Below are positions 54,959 through 64,000 of a stretch of 64,000 bases of DNA, in pieces. The stretch's first letter is position 1. Each line of letters starts with the position of its first letter. The notes under the pieces are model-generated. The model saw only the letters and a list, made by a program, of their open reading frames with translations, had not been told where the DNA came from and did no database searches. The stretch is from Arachis hypogaea (Eukaryota; Streptophyta; Magnoliopsida; Fabales; Fabaceae), in assembly GCF_003086295.3 (NCBI RefSeq), contig NC_092052.1:75509559-75573558 (forward strand). The letters run 5' to 3'. Made by a program: the position numbers and the translations under genes.

Positions 54959-55600
54959 AAGAAGAAAGAATAGAAGAAGAAGAGGATATGGAGGAGATGG
55001 ATGGCTGTGTGTATTCGGCCATATGGGTGGGATTGGGTGGGGAAGAGATGTTGAATTTTTGAAGGTAAGTGGGTGTATGGGTGTGAGTGGTAAATGGAAG
55101 ACAGAAGGGATGAGTGTTTATTGGGAATAGAGGATGATTGAGAAGAGAGAAGAGAGTGAGTGAAGGTAGGTGGGGATCCTGTGGGGTCCACAGATCCTGA
55201 GGTGATCCTGTGAGGTCCACAGATCTTGAGGTGTCAAGGCATTTACATCCCTGCACCAATTTAGGCATGCAAAATGCCCTTGCACACAACTCTGGGCGTT
55301 CAGCGCCAGGTTGGTGCCCATTTTGGGCGTTCAACGCCCATTTGCTGCCATTTCTGGCGTTGAACGCCAGAACCATGCTTGTTCTGGGCGTTCAGTGCCA
55401 GGATGCTCCCATTCTGGGCGTTCAGCGCCAGAACTATGCTCTGTTCTGGCGTTTGAACGCCAGACAGATGCTCCTCCAGGGCGTGATTTTTCTTCTGCTG
55501 TTTTTGATTCCGTTTTTGAATTTTTTGTTTATTTTGTGACTCCACATGATCATGAACCTAAGAAAACATGAAAAACAATAAAAATAATAATTAGATAAAC
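54959..55600 (-). repeat. GGCGTT palindrome array and flanks (element F)
   Basis: At 55270-55500 six or seven palindromes of the form GGCGTTCAACGCC or TGGCGTTGAACGCCA. Nearby (55170-55240) a short tandem duplication of GATCCTGTGGGGTCCACAGA-like units. The ORFs here are translations of the repeats. Confidence 0.75.
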
Positions 55601-55618
55601 ATTGGATTGCCTCCCAAC
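55601..55618 (-). ncRNA. Hairpin HP1 after the gag-protease stop (element F)
   Basis: Minus strand GTTGGG-AGGCAA-TCCAAT: four Watson-Crick and two G-T pairs, 48 nt after the stop. The preceding AAGCGCTT equals that of J. Confidence 0.58.
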
Positions 55619-55666
55619 AAGCGCTTCTTTAATGTCAATAGCTTGACAGTGGGCTCTCATGGAGCC

Positions 55667-57980
55667 TCACAGATGTGCAGAGCTTTGTTGAGACCCTCCA
55701 ACACCAAACTTAGAGTTTGGATATGGGAGTTCAACACCAAACTTAGAGTTTGGTTGTGGCCTCCCAACACCAAACTTAGAGTTTGACTGTGGGAGCTCTG
55801 GTTGACTCTGCTTTGAGAGAAGCTTTTCAAGCTTCCTCTCCATGGTTGCAGAGGGAGATCCTTGAGTTTTGAATACAAGGGAGTTCTCATTCCATTGAAG
55901 GAATATTTCACCTCTGTCAACATCAATCACAGCTCTTGCTGTGGCCAGGAAAGGTCTTCCTAGGATGATAGATTCATCCTCTTCCTTTCCAGTATCGAGG
56001 ACTATGAAATCAGTAGGTATGTAAAGGCCCTCAACCTTTACTAATACATCTTCTACTTGTTCTTGAGCTGTCTGCCATCTCTAGTGAGATTTTAGCAGCT
56101 TACACCCCATAGATTCCCAATTTCTCTATTACAGAGAGGGGCATGAGGTTTATTCCTGAACCAAGGTCACACAGAGCCTTAAAGATCATGGTGCCTATGG
56201 TACAGGGTATTATGAACTTTCCAGGATCCTGTCTCTTCTGAGGCAATGTCAGTTGATCCAGATCACTTAGTTCATTGATGAACAAGGGAGGTTCAACTTC
56301 CCAAGCATCAATGCCAAACAATTTGGCATTCAGCTTCATGATCGCACCAAGAAACTTGGCAGTTTGCTCTTCAGTGACATCCTCATTCTCTTCAGAAGAG
56401 GAATACTCATCAGAGCTCATGAAGGGCATAAGGAGGTTCAATGGAATCTCTATGGTCTCTAGATGAGCCTCAGAGTCCTTTGTTTCCCCAGAGGGAAGCT
56501 CCTTATTGATCACTGGACGTCCCAGGAGGTCTTCCTCCTTGGGATTCACGTCCTCTCCTCTCCTCTCAGGTTCAGCCATGGCGCTTATGTCAATGGCCTT
56601 GCACTCTCCTTTTGGGTTCTCTTCTGTATTGCTTGGGAGAGTACTAGGAGGGATTTCAGTGATCCTTTTACTCAGCTGGCCCACTTGTGCTTCCAGATTT
56701 CTACTGGAAGACCTTGTTTCATTCATGAAACTTACAGTGGCCTTAGATAGATCAGAGACTAGATTTGCTAAATTAGAAGCATTTTGTTCAGAGTTCTCTG
56801 TCTGTTGCTGAGTTGATGATGGAAAAGGCTTGCTATTGCTAAACCTGTTTCTTCCACCATTATTAAAGCCTTGTTGGGGCCTTTGATCCTTCCATGAGAA
56901 ATTTGGATGATTTCTCCATGTTGAGTTATAGGTGTTTCCATAAGGTTCACCTAAGTAATTTACCTCTACTATTGCAGGGTTCTCAGGATCATAAGCTTCT
57001 TCTTCAGAAGATGCCTCTTGAGTACTGTTGGATGCAGCTTGCATTCCATGCAGACTCTGAGAATTCATATTGACTTGCTGAGTCAATATTTTATTCTGAG
57101 CCAATATGGCATTCAGAGTATCAACTTCAAGAACTCCCTTCTTCATAGGCGTCCCATTACTCACAGGATTCCTTTCAGAAGTGTACATGAACTGGTTATT
57201 AGCAACCATGTCAATGAGTTCTTGAGCTTCTGCAGGCGTTTTCTTTAGGTGAATGGATCCACCTGCAGAAGTGTCCAGTGACATCTTTGATAGCTCAGAT
57301 AAACCATCATAGAATATATCCAGGATGGTCCATTCTGAAAGCATGTCAGAAGGACACTTTTTGGTCAACTGTTTGTATCTTTCCCAAGCTTCATAGAGGG
57401 ATTCACCTTCTTTCTGTCTGAAGGTTTGAACATCAGCTTTAAGCTTGCTCAGCTTTTGAGGAGGAAAGTACTTGGCTAAGAAAGCCGTGACCAGCTTATC
57501 CCAAGAGTTCAGGCTGTCTTTGGGTTGAGAATCCAACCATAATCTAGCTCTGTCTCTTACAGCAAAAGGGAAAAGCATGAGCCTGTAGACTTCAGGATCT
57601 ATTCCATTAGTCTTAACAGTATCACATATCTGCAAGAATTCAGTTAAGAACTGAAAAGGATCTTCAGATGGAAGTCCATGAAACTTGCAGTTCTGCTGCA
57701 TCAGAGAAACTAATTGAGGTTTTAGCTCAAAGTTGTTTGCTCCAATGGCAGGAATGGAGATGCTTCTTCCATGTAAATTGGAATTAGGTTCAGTAAAGTC
57801 ACTAAGCATCTTCCTTACATTATTATTATTTTCGGCTGCCATCTCCTCTGCCTGTTCGAAAATTTCTGAAAGGTTATCTCTGGATTGTTGTATTTTAGCT
57901 TCTCTTAATTTTCTCTTCAGAGTCCTTTCAGGTTCTGGATCTGCTTCCACAAGAATGTTCTTATCCTTGCTCCTGCTCAT
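55667..57980 (-). pseudogene. gag: gag-protease of element F
   Basis: Minus-strand ATG at 57980 opens 626 intact codons to 56100. Order: basic head ([11 protein letters not shown]), gag domain ([73 protein letters not shown]), N/Q-rich linker, and protease start ([20 protein letters not shown]) with DLGS. It then meets a stop; the rest of the protease (LGRPFLATARAVIDVDRGE) is in another frame down to 55667, ending with repeats of NSKFGV. There is no zinc knuckle and no RT. The intact gag suggests it could still make particles if protease and RT came from elsewhere. Confidence 0.85.
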
Positions 57981-59809
57981 ATGACAAAGAAGAAGGCACA
58001 GAAAAATAATAATAATAAAGATCCTTTATACCACAGTATAGGGATCCCTTTGTGAGTGGAAGAAAAGAGGGGGAGACAAAGAATGTGATGTAAAGGAAGA
58101 AACACAACTGTACGAATGGAAGAGATGTGAGATGAGGTGTTAGGATATGAATGAATAAATAGAATAAGATGGGGGAGGGATAATTTTCGAAAATTATTTT
58201 GAAAAAGAGTTAGTGATTTTCGAAAATGGTTTTTGAAAAATGTTAGTAATTTTCAAAAATTAAGTTTTAAAAATTAAAATAATTAATAAATTAAAAAGAA
58301 ATTTTGAAAAAGAGGGGAGATATTTTCGAAAAATGAGAGAAAGAGAGTTAGTTAGGTGGTTTTGAAAAAGTTAAGAAACAAACAAAAAGTTAGTTAGTTA
58401 GTTGAAACAAATTTTGAAAAGATAGGAAGTTAGGAGGTTAGGAAAGATATTTTGAAAAGATTTTTTTTTTTTGAAAAAGATAAGATAAGAAGATATTTTT
58501 GAAAAGATATGATAGAAATTAGTTTTTGAAAAAGATTTGATTTTTAAAATCACAATTAATGACTTGATTCATAAGAAATCACAAGATATGATTCTAGAAC
58601 TTAAAGTTTGAATCTTTCTTAACAAGCAAGTAACAAACTTCAAATTTTTGAATCAAAACATTAATTGATTAGTTATTTTCGAAAATTTTATATAAAAATA
58701 AGAAAAATATTTTTGAAAAATATTTTTGAAATTTTCGAAAATAACTAATAATTTTGAAAAAGATTTGATTTTTGAAAAAGATTTTGAAAAAGATAAGATT
58801 TTCAAATTGAAAATTTGATTTGACTCATTGGCAACAACTTGATTTTAAAAATTTTTGAAAAAGTCAATCCAAATTTTCGAATTTGATGAGAGAAAAAGGG
58901 AAAGATATTTTTTTGATTTTTGAAATTTTTATGAAAAACATGAAAAATATGCAATGCATGAAATTTTTTTTTGATCAAAACATGTGATGCATGCAAGAAT
59001 GCTATGAATGTCAAGATGAACACCAAGAACACTTTGAATGTCAAGATGAACATCATAGACACAATTTTGAAAAATTTTTAATGCAAAGAAAACATGCAAG
59101 ATACCAAACTTAGAATTCTTTAATGCTTACGCACTAAGAATTCAAGAATGCATATGATAAACATGAAAAGACACAAAACAAAAAATCATCAAGATCAAAC
59201 AAGAAGACTTACCAAGAACAACTTGAAGATCATGAAGAACACTATGAATGCATGATATTTTCGAAAAATGCTAGATGCATATGCAATTGACACCAAACTT
59301 ATAACATGACTCAAGACTCAAACAAGAAACACAAAAATATTTTTTGATTTTTATGATTTTCTAATTTTTTTGGATTTTTATTTTATATTTTTCGAAAAAT
59401 TATTTAGAAAAAGGAAAAATAAGGATTCCAAAATTTTTAATATGAATTCCAGGAATCTTACCATGTTAGTCTTAAAGCTCCAATCAAAGGGTCTGGCATG
59501 GCTTAACAGCCAGCCAAGCTTTAACATATAATTACATAGGCTGGAGTGATTAGTTGAATACCAATCCCAAAGTAGTTTGGGTATGGCTTTACAGCCAGAT
59601 ATGATTCAACATATTTCATGAAACACTAGAATTCATTCTTAAAAATTTTGAAGCCATAAAATAATTTATTTTTGAAAACATTTTTTTTTTTCGAAAACAA
59701 AAGAAAAATTTTTTTGAAAGATTTTTGAAAAATTTTTGAAAACAAAACAAAAAGAAAATTACCTAATCTGAGCAACAAGATGAACCGTCAGTTGTCCAAA
59801 CTCGAACAA
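57981..59809 (-). other. A/T-rich leader of element F
   Basis: TTTTGAAAAAGATTTG and TTTTCGAAAA words over 1.8 kb. PPT-like TAAGTTTGGTATC (near 59101) and TAAGTTTGGTGTC (near 59289) occur on the minus strand. No ORF is supported. Confidence 0.7.
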
Positions 59810-59827
59810 TCCCCGGCAACGGCGCCA
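59810..59827 (-). promoter_or_regulatory. Primer-binding site, tRNA-Asp (element F)
   Basis: Minus strand TGGCGCCGTTGCCGGGGA, perfect 18-base match, six bases from the LTR. Confidence 0.95.
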
Positions 59828-59833
59828 AAAACT

Positions 59834-61562
59834 TGGTGCACGAAATTGTGATCTCCAGGCTCGAACAAATCCTGGTAATGGCTCCAAAGCTTGGTGCTCT
59901 GATCTTAATTCATAATTGTCACAACTTCGATACAACTAACCAGCAAGTGCACTGGGTCGTCCAAGTAATACCTTACATGAGTAAGGGTCGAATCCCACGG
60001 AGATTGTTGGTATGAAGCAAGCTATGGTCACCTTGTAAATCTCAGTCAGGCAGATATAAAGTGATAATGGTGTTTTCGAATTTAATATAATAAAACAGGG
60101 ATAGAAATACTTATGTAAATCATTGGTAGGAATTTCAGATAAGCGAATGGAGATGCTTTTCGTTCCTCTGAACCTCTGCTTTCCTGCTATCTTCATCCAA
60201 TCAGTCTTACTCCTTTCCATGGCTGGCTTTATGTGATACATCACCACTGTCAATGGCTACTTTCTGTCATCTCTCGGGAAAATGATCCAATGCCCTGTCA
60301 GGGCACGGCTAATCGTCTGGAGGCATCACCCTTGTCAATGGCTTCATCTTATCCTCTCAGTGAATAATATGCTCACGCACCCTGTCACGGCACGGCTATT
60401 CATCTGTCGGTTCTCGATCATGCTGGAATAGGATTTACTATCCTTTTGCGTCTGTCACTAACGCCCTGCAATCGCGAGTTAGGAGCTCGTCACAGTCATT
60501 CAATTATTGAATCCTACTCGGAATACCACGGACAAGGTTTAGACTTTCCGGATTCTCTTGAATGCCGCCATCATTCTAGCTTACGCCACGAAGATTCTGG
60601 TTAGGAGATCTAAGAGATATTCATTCTAGCTTAATTCATGTAGAACAGAAGTGTTTGTCAGGCACGCATTCATAGGGGAGAAGGATGATGAGCGTCACAC
60701 ATAATCATCACCTTCATCACGTTCTTGGGTGCGAATGGATATCTTAGAAGCGAAATAAGAAGAATTGAATAGAAAACAGTAGTACTTTGCATTAATCTTT
60801 GAGGAACAGCAGAGCTCCACACCTTAATCTATGGAGTGTAGAAACTCTACCGTTAAAAATACATAAGTGAAAGGTCCAGGCATGACCGAGAGGCCAGCCC
60901 CTCTGATCTAAGTACCAGGCGTCCAAAGATGTCAAATACAATAGTAAGAGGTCCTATTTATAATAAACTAGCTACTAGGGTTTACATGAGTAAGTATTTG
61001 ATGTATAAATCCACTTCCGGGGCCCACTTGGTGTGTGTTTGGGCTGAACTTAAGTGTTGCACGTGCAGAGGCCATTTGTGGAGTTGAACGCCAGTTTTTG
61101 TGCCAGTTTGGGCGTTCAACTCTGGTTTTGGATCCTTTTCTGGCGCTGGACGCCAGATTTGGGTAGAAAGCTGGCGTTGAACGCCAGTTTACGTCGTCAA
61201 TTCTTGGCCAAAGTATGGACTATTATATATTGCTGGAAAGCCCTGGATGTCTACTTTCTAACGCAATTGGAAGCGCGCCATTTTGAGTTCTGTAGCTCCA
61301 GAAAATCCACTTTGAGTGCAGGGAGGTCAGAATCCAACAGCATCAGCAGTCCTTTTTCAACCTCTGAATCTGATTTTTGCTCAAGTCCCTCAATTTCAGC
61401 CAGAAAATACCTGAAATCACAGAAAAACACACAAACTCATGGTAAAGTCCAGAAATGTGAATTTAACACAAAATCTATTAAAAATATCCCTAAAAGTAAC
61501 TAGATCCTACTAAAAACATACTAAAAACAATGTCAAAAAGCGTATAAATTATCCGCTCATCA
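59834..61562 (-). repeat. 5' LTR of element F (1729 bp)
   Basis: See the 3' LTR for content. About 19 substitutions and no indels separate the two by eye. The shared cassette is at 61218-61330 and the palindromes are at about 61083-61198. Confidence 0.95.
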
Positions 61563-62917
61563 TATCTCATCTTTGATGTGTCAACCATAATGAGCCTTGA
61601 TTTGCAACGCCAACCACGAAACATCTTTCTCTTACGCTTCATCCCGCAAAGTTTCCTAAGTTGACCATCTGTTTCAAGCAAGCCATACTCAAGTGGGATA
61701 ATAAAGCTAATAGAAATAAATTTTACCCACTCAAATAAAGGAGTAGATGGCAACCTAGGCAAAGAAGCTTTCAAGGATTTTAACAAAGCGTGTTTGAGTC
61801 CCGTCCTTATTTTTCTAAGGACTTCCACCTCTTTACAAGATTTTTCAATTTCAATCATTTTCTCATCAAGTTTATCTAACTCTTTTCCCTTACTCAAACT
61901 ATAATTAGGAGGGTAAGAAAAGTCTACCTCCACAACACTTTCCAATCCATCGGGAGAAGGTTCTTCATGCTCAAAGGATTCTTCATCACTAAGATTTGAT
62001 GCTTGATCTTCATTGCCAAGGGAACTCAATTCTTGCTCTATCCCATCCAATTCTTCATATGGGATATGCCTTGGAGGTTGTGCATATTCCTCCTTAGCAT
62101 CAAATTCAATCTTCTTGGAGGGGTTTTTCTTCAACTCTATGTTCCCATGGGGGTTCCGCATCTCCTAAGTCTTCAACCACTTCTTCCTTTTCCTCAACAA
62201 TCGTAGCTTTCTCCAATTGTTTTAACACAAAGCAACTTCCCTCATTTTCCACCGGAGTTTCCAATCTCTCCTTCATGCTATGTTCTTCATTGGATTCTCC
62301 ACATGGTGCCATTGGAGCTCCTTGAGTGTCCAAGCATTGGGATGCTAGCCGATTTACCACCTCGTCCAAGGCAGCCATGAATTGTTGCACATCCCTTTTC
62401 ATCTCCTCTTACCCTTGAAGAAGCAAAGTGAGAGAATCATCTATTGGGGCTTGGGGTGGATAGGAGGGTTCACTATTTGGAGGAAGGGTTCACAATAAGA
62501 GGGTGGTTCATCTTGATAAATATATGGAGGTGGTGTATATTGAGCTGGTTCCATATATGGTTCATATGGCTCATAACGTTGTTGGTTTGATGGATATGGA
62601 TTAGGGTCATATGAAGGTATTTGGTGAAAAGAGACTTGTGAGTATGGTTGAGTGCTATGTTGAGGATATGGCTCATAGGCATATGGTGGTGGTTGTTGAT
62701 AGTCACAAAGAGGTTCACCATAGCCATTTGATTGGTATGCATCATAGAATGGCTCTTGTTCATAGTGCATTGGTGGAGGTTGTTGCCAAGAGGATTGATC
62801 ACATGCATATGGCTCCTCCCACCTTTGGTTGTTCTATCCTTAATGCACATCTTCATTATAGCTCCCATTTCCTACAACATAATTGTAACCACACTCATAG
62901 CCAAAGTGAGAATTCAT

Positions 62918-63081
62918 AATGAAGAGAGAAAATAAAACAAAAGCTAACAAGAAATAATGGAAAAAAGTCCTAAAACTAGCAAAAACTAACAAGCAATCGA
63001 AAAAACAAGCTATTCACAATATTAACATATATACAATAGCCAATAACATAACACCATTGCGACTCCCCATTAACGGCGCCA
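62918..63081 (-). promoter_or_regulatory. Leader and primer-binding site (element E)
   Basis: Primer site 63064-63081, minus strand TGGCGCCGTTAATGGGGA, 16 of 18 to tRNA-Asp. The leader to the ORF start at 62917 is about 146 bases, close to the 148 of D. Confidence 0.85.
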
Positions 63082-63084
63082 TTT

Positions 63085-64000
63085 TGATGAACGGAAATTG
63101 TATGTTGGTAAAGAATTTCACAAATGAAAATCTCGTTGTAAAGTATAGTTGTAAACCAACAAGCAATTCCTTCAATCAAACATTTGGCTATCACAAGTAA
63201 CAAACCCCAATAAAGATAACCGAAGTATTCAAACCTTGGGTCGTTCTCCCTAGGAATTGCAATAAAGTGTTCTTGTTATTGGCTATGAAGTATGTTTTGG
63301 GATTTTTGAGATGAGAAACAAGAAATGTAAATGGAAAAAGAAATAAACTAACAACTAAGAAAGCTCTTGGCAAGGTACGAGAGTTGGAAGTCCTATCCTC
63401 ATTATCCTCCTCAGTTATGATGAGAATTGCTCATTGCTTCCACTTAATTAACCTCTAACTATGAAGGAAATTCAAGTGGAGATGATCAACTTGATTCCAC
63501 AAGTCCTAGTCAAATCATAATGAAAGACTAGCTTTAGTGGTATTCAAGTCAATTAACAACTTCTAATTATCAATCAACAAGTGAGTTTGATAACTCAAGA
63601 GTCTCTAATTACTCAACTCAAGCCAAGAGAAGAAAAACCTAACTCAAAACTAAAAGAGGCATTTCATCAAACACATAGAGGGCAATAAAAGTAAGCATCA
63701 TGAATTGCAAGAATTAAAGGAAGCTACAACTAATTAAGTAAGAGATTAACAATAAAAAACCAAAGCAAATATGAAAAGACCTAGAAATCATGAATTGTAT
63801 TGAAAGGGAAATGGAGATCTACATAAGAATTCATAAACTACAACTAACAATACAAAGGAACTACAAGAGAAGTAGAAGGCTACAACTACAAGAGAACAAT
63901 CAAAGATGACAAAAGGGAAATTAAAGCAAAAGAGAAGAAGTAGATCTAAATCTAAACTAAAAACCCTAATCTAGAGAGAAGAGAGAGCTTCTCTCTCTAG
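63085..64000 (-). repeat. 5' LTR of element E, part inside the window
   Basis: Minus-strand end ATTTCCGTTCATCA at 63085; aligns to 46957 onward with few differences and runs off the right edge near the TCTCTCTAG block. Confidence 0.9.

Larger units (their letters stand above)
51731..61562 (-). mobile_element. Element F: young non-autonomous gag-protease LTR retrotransposon
   Basis: 9832 bp, TGATGAGCGG to CGTGCACCA on the minus strand, with an exact target duplication TATCT (51726-51730, 61563-61567). The LTRs are both 1729 bp and differ at about 19 sites by eye (about 1.1%), so it is a recent arrival. It has a primer site, leader, gag-protease, HP1, GGCGTT palindrome array, two HP2-PPT modules and remnants of a small third ORF. 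RT and integrase are absent. Confidence 0.95.
51440..62917 (-). pseudogene. Unrecognised long ORF of element E, split by F
   Basis: Minus-strand ATG at 62917 (MNSHFGYECGYN). N-terminal P/Y-rich part to about 62440 (PPPYAYEPYP, PPPYIYQDEPPSY), then LDTQGAPMAPCGESNEEHS, acidic middle, and FEWVKFISISF, EYGLLETDGQLRKLCGMK up to 61568. F interrupts it; the remainder 51730-51440 gives QLDGSRRSIWHF, EDGCRNKIWDPGI and the W-rich end WKSKRWWMFKDEYKHKPP. At least two frameshifts lie between 62770 and 62106. The reading frame is recovered across the F insertion when F and one duplication copy are left out. Same unknown family as in D and H. Confidence 0.7.
46957..64000 (-). mobile_element. Element E: non-autonomous Athila-type element, split by F
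   Basis: On the minus strand: 5' LTR (from beyond 64000 to 63085), primer site, unrecognised ORF (62917 to 51440, cut by F), HP1, CG palindrome array, a shortened third ORF, two HP2-PPT modules and a 3' LTR (48446 to 46957). TCGTC at 46952-46956 is the candidate duplication on the inner side. It is inserted in D's pyrimidine tract. Confidence 0.88.

Overview
The window is plant nuclear heterochromatin, about 95% long terminal repeat (LTR) retrotransposon. I see no host gene. The tRNA-Asp primer sites, the protease written DLGA, the reverse transcriptase FMDDF box, an integrase without a chromodomain and a third ORF in the env position point to the Athila side of plant Ty3/gypsy. The family ends and the recurrent ACGCGT, GGCGTT and CAAACGT words are what I would expect of a legume, most likely peanut (Arachis). 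That genus call is inference.

Layout is a nest of eight elements, named G, B, A, H, J, C, D/E and F here. G (1-2105, minus) runs off the left edge. B (2237-43096, plus) is the oldest and is split three ways: its 5' LTR carries a hAT-like MITE (2809-34426), which carries the full-length plus-strand element A (2952-34092, TSD CCTGG). A's 3' region carries H (13608-32001), and H's ORF carries J (15184-24186, TSD AACCA). B's protease is cut by C (37998-42706, minus, TSD AATGT/ATTGT), and B ends where D begins (43097-46956, plus). D is cut by E (46957 to the right edge, minus), and E's ORF is cut by the young element F (51731-61562, minus, TSD TATCT, two 1729-bp LTRs with about 19 differences).

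Only A has a complete though broken gag-protease-RT-RNaseH-integrase set. D, E and H replace gag-pol by one unrecognised long ORF (proline/tyrosine-rich N-terminus, acidic middle, conserved tryptophan-rich C-terminus). J and F keep gag-protease only; J joins it in frame to what looks like the integrase C-terminal domain. These look like non-autonomous partners that would borrow enzymes from A-like relatives. A, H and (as a remnant) E have a third ORF that follows a splice-acceptor-like CAG|GATG.

The most interesting signal is non-coding and shared by otherwise different families. A hairpin (HP1, stem like GGTGGG/CCCACC) sits 38-50 nt after the main ORF stop in A, D, E, F and J, with compensatory changes. 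A second hairpin (HP2, four-base purine-rich loop, usually AGGA or GGGA) with a freely changing but self-complementary stem sits just before a polypurine-tract-like word TTTAAGTGTGGGGAGGT or TTTAAGTTTGGTGTTG. This HP2-PPT module occurs directly before the 3' LTR and, in A, H, E and F, a second time about 1.4-1.8 kb upstream. Four LTR families also share a roughly 100-bp cassette followed by an array of a family-specific CG palindrome.
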